From NCBI GenBank assembly GCA_021162505.1, contig JAGGYO010000020.1:1-22310 (forward strand): a stretch of DNA of 22,310 bases. The letters run 5' to 3'. The translations under genes were made by a program, and so were the position numbers. The notes beneath the pieces were generated by a model, which worked only from the letters and a program-made list of their open reading frames with translations, was not told where the DNA came from and did no database searches. The DNA is from a bacterium. GTDB taxonomy: Bacteria; AUK180. Below are positions 16,468 to 22,310 of the stretch, piece after piece (positions within the stretch are counted from its first letter, which is position 1; each line of letters starts with the position of its first letter).

Positions 16468-17308
16468 AAAGGTACTGGGGCGGGGTTTAGATGCTCTCTT
16501 CTCTGAAAATTCGCCTATAAGCGGAAAGAATATTGAGCTAATAGGTGTTCATAAAATATTACCCAATCCGGATCAACCAAGAAAGACCTTTAATGAAGAA
16601 AAGTTAATGTCTCTTTCAAAAACCATTGCAAGGGACGGTATCATTTCACCCATTATTGTTATAAAAAAGAACGATAAATATATTATCGTAGCGGGTGAAA
16701 GAAGATATCGCGCAGCTAAATTGGCTAACCTTAATGAAATTCCGTGTATAATAAAAGAGTTACATGATGATGATATTATGCTTTATTCTCTTTTGGAGAA
16801 TATTCAAAGAGAGGATCTAAACAGTATTGAAAGAGCTGATGCAATATTTAATTTGATGAATAAAACAGGACTCACACATGAAAAATTAGGTGAACTACTT
16901 GGGTATTCTCGTGTGTATGTTACCAATACCCTGAGATTGCTGAAACTACCTCAGGTAGTTAAAGGATTAATCGTATCCGGGAAATTAAGTGAAGGGCATG
17001 GGCGAACTTTAGCTGTATTAGATGAGGCAAAGGCTTTAAAATATGCAAAGTTTGCTATTGAAAAGAGTCTAAGTGTAAGGCAGTTGGAAGATCTTTTGAA
17101 AAACAAACCGTCTTCCAAAAAGCGTACAAAGTCAAAAATAAAGAAAGATCCCAATATCATAAAGATAGAAAAAGATATTCAAGACAAATTATCGCGAGAA
17201 GTAGAGATCAAAACAAACAAGCATTATAAGGGGGAGATCAGATTAAAATTCTACGATCTTGACGATCTGAACAATCTGATTAATACAATTAAAAAATTAC
17301 ACAATTAA
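16451..17308 (+). CDS. parB: ParB/Spo0J chromosome-partitioning protein
   Basis: The 285-residue CTPase and DNA clamp loads at parS. Features: N-terminal GRGLDALFSE (10-19) for ParA contact, the CTP-binding box GERRYRA (82-88), ENIQREDLN (116-124), a helix-turn-helix near 141-165 (THEKLGELLGYSRVYVTNTL), and a Lys-rich linker before the C-terminal dimer domain. GGAG is 7 bases before ATG. Its likely target is the parS-like site at 13128-13143. It ends the operon, ahead of the second heptad array. Confidence 0.96.
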   Translation: MGKQNKKVLGRGLDALFSENSPISGKNIELIGVHKILPNPDQPRKTFNEEKLMSLSKTIARDGIISPIIVIKKNDKYIIVAGERRYRAAKLANLNEIPCIIKELHDDDIMLYSLLENIQREDLNSIERADAIFNLMNKTGLTHEKLGELLGYSRVYVTNTLRLLKLPQVVKGLIVSGKLSEGHGRTLAVLDEAKALKYAKFAIEKSLSVRQLEDLLKNKPSSKKRTKSKIKKDPNIIKIEKDIQDKLSREVEIKTNKHYKGEIRLKFYDLDDLNNLINTIKKLHN

Positions 17309-17340
17309 TTTACATTTTTGTCTATAACCACTATATATGA

Positions 17341-17471
17341 GTCAAAGGTTGAGGGTCAAAGGTCTAGAGTCGAGGGTTCAAAAATTCAAAAGAATGGTGC
17401 TAAGTACTAAGTCGCCATGACTGAGTAAGAAAAAAATACTGGATACTCCATACTGGGTACTGGATAAGGAA
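17341..17471. repeat. Degenerate heptad-repeat array, copy 2 (convergent junction)
   Basis: Between parB (+) and the outer-membrane-type gene (-) lies another array of 7-base units: six of the GTCAAAG/GTCGAGG type (17341-17382), a GTGCTAA/GTACTAA group ending GTAAGAA (17397-17431) and a TACTGGA/TACTCCA group (17437-17471). The order of families equals that of the array at 7830-7954 read on the other strand. The CAATTGA family of copy 1 is missing here. No hairpin or coding capacity is apparent. Confidence 0.8.
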
Positions 17472-17576
17472 TGGATGTTTCATGACCTTTAGTCGGGCAC
17501 CTCTTTCAACACTCGGTTATTATATTTCTTATTTCGCAAAAAGCTGGATATGTGGATGTCTTTTTTTTGAATATAT

Positions 17577-18059
17577 TTAGAATCTATATCTAAATCCGGC
17601 ACCACCGTGAAAACCGATAAGGTTAATATATTCCCCAATATTTATTGATGGTCCCATTTCTATAAAAATTTCAACTGGCATGCTTTGAATGAAATAAGAA
17701 GCTCCGACCTTTGCTCTTATACTTGGATAAATATATGTCTTTTTTACTATATGTCCATATATATAATAAGAATCATAAACATAATCATTGTATGTATAAA
17801 ACATTGCGCCAATTCCACCGCCATAAAATAGTTGGATTGGAAATTCACCAAGCTTCATATCTTTTTTCAAAACAAAATCACCTGCAATTGCAAAATCTCC
17901 CCAATAATAATCTAAATAAAGATCTACCGCTGAGCTTTTTTGCATATCCCATCTAAAAACAAGACCACCGGGATATCCCCCAACAAGCCCTATTCCGTGT
18001 GAATGCACAATGATTGGAGTGAAAACAGCTAAAAATACAAAAAATAATATCTTTTTCAT
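17577..18059 (-). CDS. Small outer-membrane beta-barrel-like protein
   Basis: The 160-residue product has a signal peptide (MKKILFFVFL to about residue 20, VHSHG). The mature part alternates hydrophobic and polar residues with many Tyr, Gly and Phe (GLVGGYPGGLVFRW, FYGGGIGAMFYTYNDYVYDSYYIYG) and ends GAGFRYRF. A terminal Phe is the usual signal for outer-membrane insertion. About eight strands would fit. A longer frame to 18107 exists, but ATG at 18059 has GGAGG 5 bases upstream and gives a proper signal peptide. No specific family is recognised. Confidence 0.75.
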   Translation of the reverse strand: MKKILFFVFLAVFTPIIVHSHGIGLVGGYPGGLVFRWDMQKSSAVDLYLDYYWGDFAIAGDFVLKKDMKLGEFPIQLFYGGGIGAMFYTYNDYVYDSYYIYGHIVKKTYIYPSIRAKVGASYFIQSMPVEIFIEMGPSINIGEYINLIGFHGGAGFRYRF

Positions 18060-18078
18060 TCTTACCTCCGATTGTCTA

Positions 18079-18107
18079 ATGATAGCACATTTTATCTTTT
18101 TTTCCAA
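18079..18107 (-). promoter_or_regulatory. Extended -10 promoter of the outer-membrane-type gene
   Basis: On the minus strand TTGGAA (18102-18107), 17 bases, then TATCAT (18079-18084) preceded by TGC. The predicted message has a leader of about a dozen bases that holds the GGAGG ribosome site. Two direct copies of ATGAAAATGTTAA (18135-18147 and 18161-18173) lie upstream. Confidence 0.65.
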
Positions 18108-18248
18108 GTTCTAATTATTTTTTATTGCTACAATATGAAAATGTTAATAGATTTTACTAAATGAAAATGTTAAATTTTTTAAAATTTTTTTTGAAATTAT
18201 TGCAATATTTTTTTTTGCTCAAAGGTTTAAATAACCGTTTTACTCTCT

Positions 18249-19940
18249 TTACTTATGTGCTTGTGAGTTGTTTTTTTGTATCTTTTTCCAGGTATCTCTG
18301 AGTGTTATTGTTCTATTAAAAATTTTATTGTCTGGGGTAGAGTCCTTATCCAGGACAAAATAACCCAAGCGCTCTAATTGATATATATCACCTGTTTTTG
18401 CATTTTCAATACTGGGTTCTATATAACATTCATTTAATATCTCCAAGGATCTTGGATTGAGATTTATTGTAAAGTCCTCCCCTTCTTCTGTTATACTAGG
18501 ATCTTTTTGATTAAAAAGTTTATTATATAAACGAACGGTAATTTTTTTTGCATGTTTTACGGATACCCAGTGCAGGGTGGCTTTCGATCGCCTTCCATCG
18601 GGTGCATTTCCTCCTTTTGTTTCGGGATCATAGGTACATAGTATTTCTGTAATATTGCCCTTTTCGTCTTTATTAACACCCGTACATGTTAAAAAATATG
18701 CATATCTGAACCTTACTTCTCTTCCCGGTGATAAGCGATAGAATTTTTTAACCGGTTCTTCCATAAAATCTTCCCTTTCAATATAAAGTTCTCTTGAAAA
18801 AGGTACTTTTCTTGTTCCCGAGGTGGTATCTTCGGGATTGTTCACCGCATCAATATATTCTACTTTGTCTTCAGGATAATTGGTAATAATTACCTTAATC
18901 GGATTCAAAACACCCATAATGCGTGGGGAGGTCTTATTAAGTTCTTCTCTGACAAAATATTCTAAAAATTCAATGTCCACCAAACTATTACTTGTACTCA
19001 CTCCAATATTTGAGCAAAACTCCCTTATTGCTTTTGGTGGATACCCCCTTCTTCTCATTCCGGATATGGTCGGCATGCGAGGATCATCCCAGCCCGATAC
19101 AATATTTTTATTAACAAGCATTATGAGTTTTCTTTTACTAAGAATCGTATATGACAGATTCAGTCTTGCAAATTCAATTTGTTGAGAATGGTGGATCTCT
19201 AGTTTTTCCAGAAACCAATCGTAAAGAGGTCGGTGGTCTTTAAATTCCAGGGTACATATTGAATGAGTAATTTTTTCTATGGAATCCGACAAGGGGTGCG
19301 CCCAGTCATACATGGGATATATACACCATGTGTCGCCGGTTCTATGGTGTTTTGCATGAAGTATTCTATAGATAACGGGATCTCTCATATTTAAATTAGG
19401 AGATGACATATCGATCTTTGCTCTCAGCGTTTTTGATCCATCTGGAAATTCACCATTTTTCATTTTTTCAAATAGCTCTAGATTTTCTTCAATAGGTCTT
19501 GTTCTATAGGGACTGTCTTTCCCTGCTTCTGTAAGCGTTCCTCTGTATTTTCTTATTTCTTCCGCATTAAGATCATCAATATATGCTAATCCTTTATTCA
19601 TTAGTTTTACTGCGTATTTGTAAAATTGTTCAAAATAATCCGAAGCATAATATATTCTATCTTCCCAGTTAAAACCCAGCCATTTAATATCCTTCATTAT
19701 TGAGTCCACATATTCTGTGTCTTCTTTACTGGGGTTTGTATCATCAAATCTTAAATTACACAGACCACCATATTCTTTTGCCAAACCGAAATTAATATTT
19801 ATAGATTTCGCGTGACCAATATGCAAATAACCGTTGGGTTCCGGGGGAAATCTTGTATGTACTTGCTTATTGAACCTATTATTTTCATTATGTTCATCAA
19901 TTATGAGCATGATAAAATTTTTGTTTGTTTCGTTTTTCAT
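18249..19940 (-). CDS. glnS: Glutaminyl-tRNA synthetase
   Basis: This class I synthetase charges tRNA-Gln with glutamine. The 563-residue length is normal for bacterial GlnRS. It carries the HIGH motif as PNGYLHIGHAKS (35-46), RFDDTNP (64-70), LRAKIDMSSPNLNMRDPVIYRI, CIYPMYDWAHPLSDSIE and the KMSKS-equivalent LSKRK (267-271), which is Gln-type rather than Glu-type. ATG at 19940 has GGAG 5 bases upstream. It is transcribed alone from the promoter at 19963-19991. Its presence means glutamine decoding need not depend on the GatCAB route. Confidence 0.97.
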   Translation of the reverse strand: MKNETNKNFIMLIIDEHNENNRFNKQVHTRFPPEPNGYLHIGHAKSININFGLAKEYGGLCNLRFDDTNPSKEDTEYVDSIMKDIKWLGFNWEDRIYYASDYFEQFYKYAVKLMNKGLAYIDDLNAEEIRKYRGTLTEAGKDSPYRTRPIEENLELFEKMKNGEFPDGSKTLRAKIDMSSPNLNMRDPVIYRILHAKHHRTGDTWCIYPMYDWAHPLSDSIEKITHSICTLEFKDHRPLYDWFLEKLEIHHSQQIEFARLNLSYTILSKRKLIMLVNKNIVSGWDDPRMPTISGMRRRGYPPKAIREFCSNIGVSTSNSLVDIEFLEYFVREELNKTSPRIMGVLNPIKVIITNYPEDKVEYIDAVNNPEDTTSGTRKVPFSRELYIEREDFMEEPVKKFYRLSPGREVRFRYAYFLTCTGVNKDEKGNITEILCTYDPETKGGNAPDGRRSKATLHWVSVKHAKKITVRLYNKLFNQKDPSITEEGEDFTINLNPRSLEILNECYIEPSIENAKTGDIYQLERLGYFVLDKDSTPDNKIFNRTITLRDTWKKIQKNNSQAHK

Positions 19941-19962
19941 ATAATCTCCATTATTAATTTAA

Positions 19963-19991
19963 ATTTTAACTTATAAAATATTTTAATTCAA
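19963..19991 (-). promoter_or_regulatory. Promoter of glnS
   Basis: On the minus strand TTGAAT (19986-19991), 17 bases, then TAAAAT (19963-19968). The expected leader of about 17 bases contains the GGAG ribosome site. The surrounding sequence is so AT-rich that chance matches are possible. Confidence 0.5.
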
Positions 19992-20300
19992 GTAATTATT
20001 TTCTAAAAAAAGATATTTGAAATTTATAAATATTATAATTCTATATAAAAGATATAATGTATATAATAAGTCGGTGGAAAAGTAGTAAAATAATCCATAT
20101 CACAAGTAATCTTGGTATTTATTATGTGTTTCCCTTGTGGAAAAAGTGTGGAAAAGAGATAGAATATAAAAGCGTTATACACAAGGTAAAACTATCATCA
20201 CAATATCAACCTAAACAATTAAACGGTATCCACAAGTTATACACAAAAAAAAATATAAGGGTAAACAATGGTGTATTCGACAAAGAAGAGAAATATAAAA
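19992..20300. other. oriC: Candidate replication origin: AT-rich tract plus DnaA-box cluster
   Basis: The 400-base gap between glnS and the perR-like gene has no credible gene. From about 19945 to 20070 it is almost pure A/T, as expected of an unwinding element. Next come DnaA-box-like 9-mers: TGTGGAAAA at 20136-20144 and 20147-20155 (complement TTTTCCACA), TTATACACA at 20175-20183 and 20237-20245, and GTATCCACA at 20226-20234; a weaker GGTGGAAAA is at 20073-20081. Two pairs are spaced exactly 11 bases. parAB and a parS-like site are nearby. dnaA itself is not in the window. The role is inferred. Confidence 0.55.
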
Positions 20301-20307
20301 AAAAGTA

Positions 20308-20336
20308 TTGACACAAAAATATATTTATGCTATAAT
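20308..20336 (+). promoter_or_regulatory. Consensus promoter of perR-rbr, apparently leaderless
   Basis: Perfect TTGACA (20308-20313), 17 bases, perfect TATAAT (20331-20336) preceded by TGC. The ATG at 20342 follows after 5 bases with no Shine-Dalgarno, so the transcript should begin at the start codon. This is the best promoter in the window. Confidence 0.85.
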
Positions 20337-20341
20337 GAAAT

Positions 20342-20752
20342 ATGATAGATAGAGTGATCAATAACTTAAAAATGAACAAGATTCCCATTACCCCGCAAAG
20401 GTTTGCTCTTGTGGAAATCTTAGTTAATAATAGGATACACCCTACTTTTAACGAGCTATATAAACTTATTAAGAACAAGATAAAAAATACGACAAAAGCA
20501 GCCCTATATAATAATATTGAGGTATTGGAAAAAAATGGTGTGATATTTGAATTTTCCATATACGGCAAAAAACACTATGATATTATTATAGAAGACCACG
20601 ATCATTTTGTTTGTTTGCATTGTGAGGGAATATCAGACATAGCACCTCATGAAGCCAAAGAAGCCAAAGTAAGCGCCGGAGATGTTGTATATAAATCAAC
20701 ATTCTATTTCGGTATATGTAATAAATGTAAAAAGAAGGGGAGCATATTGTGA
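20342..20752 (+). CDS. perR: Fur-family regulator, PerR-like
   Basis: A 136-residue Fur-superfamily repressor. The N-terminal winged helix (about 1-75) includes ITPQRFALVEIL and AALYNNIEVLEKNG. The dimer domain holds two CxxC structural zinc motifs, C91/C94 (CLHC) and C126/C129 (CNKC). Candidate regulatory metal ligands match PerR: H33, D80, H86, H88 and D99, where PerR has Asp and Fur usually has Glu. PerR senses peroxide by metal-catalysed His oxidation. Its partner here is rubrerythrin, a standard PerR target. The stop overlaps the rubrerythrin GTG start, so the two are coupled. The subtype is inferred. Confidence 0.85.
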   Translation: MIDRVINNLKMNKIPITPQRFALVEILVNNRIHPTFNELYKLIKNKIKNTTKAALYNNIEVLEKNGVIFEFSIYGKKHYDIIIEDHDHFVCLHCEGISDIAPHEAKEAKVSAGDVVYKSTFYFGICNKCKKKGSIL

Positions 20753-21258
20753 AAAAAATGACTGAAAAATCACTACTTGAAGCTTTTGCCGGTGAGTCAC
20801 AAGCACATATCAAATATGTCATATATGCAGAAAAAGCAGAAAAGGAAGGAAAGCCCAACATAGCAAGATTATTCAGAGCTACTGCCCATGCAGAGTTTGT
20901 ACATGCAAAAAACCATTTCAACGCATTGAAAAAACTCCACCCAACGGAAGAAAACTTGACAGATGCAAGAGATGGTGAAAATTTTGAAATAGAAGAGATG
21001 TATCCTGCCTATGCTGCGATAGCGGCATTACAAGATGAACAAGAAGCAATAAAATCCATAAGATTTGCTTCGGAAGCAGAAAAAATACATAGAAAGCTCT
21101 ATGATATAGCGAAGGAAAAAGTATCTTCAGGTAACGACATGTCCAACGATAAGATATATATTTGCCCTGTGTGTGGATTTACCCATATTGGTACAACAGA
21201 TCTTCCCGAAAAATGCCCCATCTGCGGCGCGGCTAAATCAATCTTCATAGAATTTTAA
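20749..21258 (+). CDS. rbr: Rubrerythrin
   Basis: A non-haem di-iron peroxidase that detoxifies hydrogen peroxide in anaerobes. The 169-residue protein has the four-helix ferritin-like domain with E16 (GESQAH), E49/H52 (AEFVHA), E98 (DEQEA) and E109/H114 (SEAEKIH), followed by a C-terminal rubredoxin-like domain with C139/C142 (CPVCG) and C156/C159 (CPICG). I chose GTG at 20749: it is 6 bases after GGGGAG and overlaps the perR stop (GTGA). ATG at 20758 would leave too long a gap. It probably shares the perR promoter. Confidence 0.96.
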   Translation: MKKMTEKSLLEAFAGESQAHIKYVIYAEKAEKEGKPNIARLFRATAHAEFVHAKNHFNALKKLHPTEENLTDARDGENFEIEEMYPAYAAIAALQDEQEAIKSIRFASEAEKIHRKLYDIAKEKVSSGNDMSNDKIYICPVCGFTHIGTTDLPEKCPICGAAKSIFIEF

Positions 21259-21266
21259 TAATTATA

Positions 21267-21362
21267 ATGGAAAATAAAGATAAAACATTAAACCTACTGA
21301 CGAAGTTGTCTGATTCTCTCAAATCAGGCGAGATAGCAGAAAAACTAAATATTAATAAATAA
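21267..21362 (+). CDS. Very small ORF, HTH-like fragment
   Basis: A 31-codon frame starts 8 bases after rubrerythrin and ends before the terminator. The product starts MENKDKTLNLL and continues with LKSGEIAEKLNINK. The GEIAEKLNI part resembles the first two helices of small winged-helix proteins of about 70 residues, but the frame stops where the recognition helix would begin and the sequence beyond is not homologous. It may be a truncated remnant, a tiny protein or chance. No Shine-Dalgarno is seen. Confidence 0.35.
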   Translation: MENKDKTLNLLTKLSDSLKSGEIAEKLNINK

Positions 21363-21377
21363 ATGCTCTTTTACCTG

Positions 21378-21409
21378 TTGGGAGGGGACAACCTCCCCCT
21401 CCCAATTTT
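21378..21409 (+). terminator. Rho-independent terminator after the perR-rbr operon
   Basis: A 10-bp perfect stem (TTGGGAGGGG at 21378-21387 with CCCCTCCCAA at 21396-21405) and an 8-base loop are followed by TTTT. The high GC of the stem stands out in this AT-rich window. Confidence 0.85.
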
Positions 21410-21444
21410 GCAAAAACACCATTAATCCCACATCAGATCAATCC

Positions 21445-21473
21445 TTGACAAATTAAAATATTTATGTTACAAC
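21445..21473 (+). promoter_or_regulatory. Promoter of the V4R-like gene
   Basis: TTGACA (21445-21450), 17 bases, TACAAC (21468-21473) preceded by TGT, an extended -10. The leader would be about 23 bases and holds AGGAG before the ATG at 21503. Confidence 0.65.
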
Positions 21474-21502
21474 GAACTATATAATCCAAAATAGGAGATA
21501 TT

Positions 21503-22096
21503 ATGCAATTCATCGCTTTTGAATCCGGAATTGAAGTTAATGGACAAACAGTTTACTCGATAGTTGATGCCCTGGGCTCCTTTAAAAAACTGGCTCATGA
21601 AATACTATTGCCGTCCGGTATAGGAAATATGACCAAAAATGGTTATGAAATTAAAATGGATGAGTGGTATTCTCAGACCAGCTGGTTAAGAGCTTTTGAG
21701 ATGATCGCAAAAGAGATCGGCGAAGCAACATTAAAACGGATCGGTACGAAGATCCCAGAAAATGCAAAATTTCCTCCGTGGGTAAAAGACATTGATAGTG
21801 CCATTAAATCAATCGACATTGCCTATCACATGAATCATAGAAAAAATGGAACGATCATGTTTGATCCCGACACTGGAAAAATGCTGGAAGGGATCGGACA
21901 TTATGGTTATGAAAGAATTGAAAATGAAAATATGATCATCAGTAAATGCAAGAATCCATATCCCGATTCCTTTGATCTCGGAATTATTACCGCCATGGCA
22001 AAGAGATTTGAATTAAAAGCAAATATTTATCACGATGATTCAAAGGAATGTCGAAAAAATGGTGGAGAAAGCTGCACCTATATAATTACCTGGTAG
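21503..22096 (+). CDS. V4R / haem-NO-binding-fold-like protein, function unknown
   Basis: A 197-residue soluble protein without a signal peptide. The layout recalls the small-ligand-binding fold shared by V4R (4-vinyl reductase) and H-NOX domains: WYSQTSWL (55-62) with a helix, Y108-H109 and H112 in a central helix (YHMNHRKNG), NPYPDSFDLGI (151-161), and an end CRKNGGESCTYIITW (183-197) of the usual C-R-x(3)-G-x(2)-C form. The H-NOX haem-contact YxSxR motif is missing, so haem binding is not supported. C183 and C191 could bind a metal. AGGAG lies 7 bases before ATG. It is monocistronic in the window. Similarity is judged by eye only. Confidence 0.6.
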   Translation: MQFIAFESGIEVNGQTVYSIVDALGSFKKLAHEILLPSGIGNMTKNGYEIKMDEWYSQTSWLRAFEMIAKEIGEATLKRIGTKIPENAKFPPWVKDIDSAIKSIDIAYHMNHRKNGTIMFDPDTGKMLEGIGHYGYERIENENMIISKCKNPYPDSFDLGIITAMAKRFELKANIYHDDSKECRKNGGESCTYIITW

Positions 22097-22310
22097 AAAT
22101 ATCATTTTAACAGTACTGGCTCTAACCTGAAATGTATGGATAATGATTTATAAAAATTTCATAAAGTCAAAGTTAAATAGAATAACCACAGAGCCCACTC
22201 ATCTAAACTATGATCCTATAAAAAAATAGAATCTTTATCTATAATACCGAAATATATTTGTGATTCAGACAGAAGACGATTTTTTTTCAAAAAATTACTC
22301 ACAATATAAA
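22097..22310. other. No supported feature at the right edge
   Basis: These 214 bases hold no convincing gene. A minus-strand frame is open from the edge to a stop at 22216-22218 (about 30 codons), which could be the tail of a gene beyond the window, but it is too short to judge. Confidence 0.4.

Noticed and set aside
17476..17487. Second parS-like site (TGTTTCATGACC) near parB
   Set aside because: Only the left half matches; the right half of the palindrome is missing.
18060..18107. Longer start for the outer-membrane-type gene
   Set aside because: The extension covers the promoter -10 and -35 boxes, and ATG at 18059 has an ideal GGAGG and signal peptide.
20057..20311. An 84-codon plus-strand frame across the candidate origin
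   Set aside because: It has no Shine-Dalgarno or leaderless promoter, its composition is that of AT-rich non-coding DNA, and it overlaps the DnaA-box cluster and most of the perR promoter.
21253..21267. Per-box-like palindrome at the end of rubrerythrin
   Set aside because: It matches the Per box with one mismatch but lies at a stop codon, not near a promoter, and such A/T palindromes occur by chance in this composition. Mentioned only as context for the small ORF.
22216..22310. Possible 3' end of a minus-strand gene at the right edge
   Set aside because: About 30 open codons without motif or context; cannot be told from chance.

Overview
This is an AT-rich (roughly one-third GC by eye) bacterial chromosome segment with 24 recognisable or likely protein genes and no rRNA or tRNA gene. 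Lipoprotein signal peptides, a beta-barrel-like protein ending in Phe and paired Lol/MacB-type permeases point to a diderm. A PerR-like regulator with rubrerythrin suggests an anaerobe or microaerophile. I cannot name the phylum from the sequence alone.

Layout. 1-536 (-): start of a secreted protein of unknown function, cut by the window edge, behind a strong promoter carrying a 10-bp palindrome. 747-5324 (-): a six-gene run, promoter to end: small membrane protein, signal peptidase I (lepB), S-adenosylmethionine synthetase (metK), SurA/PrsA-like lipoprotein, CDF metal exporter, lipoprotein. 5399-7824 (+): two overlapping FtsX/LolC-type ABC permeases without an ATPase. 7830-7954: array of degenerate 7-bp repeats. 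7963-12054 (-): rmlD-like, long RelA/SpoT homologue, YfiH/PgeF, Mth938-like protein, all tightly packed. 12141-14028 (-): NatA/NatB-type ABC exporter, with a parS-like site inside natB. 14211-17308 (+): secreted GH18/DUF3142-like protein overlapping parA, then parB. 17341-17471: a second heptad-repeat array of the same architecture. 17577-18059 (-): small outer-membrane-type protein. 18249-19940 (-): glutaminyl-tRNA synthetase. 19941-20341: non-coding, very AT-rich, with a cluster of DnaA-box-like 9-mers; a candidate replication origin. 20342-21362 (+): perR-like gene, rubrerythrin, a tiny HTH-like ORF and a terminator. 21503-22096 (+): an orphan V4R-like protein. The last 214 bases hold nothing I can support.

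Four things stand out. (1) Ten sigma-A-like promoters can be read, all with a 17-bp spacer. At five or six of them the -10 box ends only 5-6 bases before an ATG that has no Shine-Dalgarno, so these first-in-operon genes look leaderless, while most genes inside the operons keep a Shine-Dalgarno. (2) Both convergent gene junctions hold the same composite element made of families of 7-bp units in the same order, inverted relative to each other. (3) DnaA-box-like sites beside an AT-rich tract, parAB about 3-4 kb away and a parS-like palindrome about 7 kb away together suggest an origin-proximal region. (4) Two permease genes lack their ATPase, and a secreted glycosidase-like gene is fused translationally to parAB.
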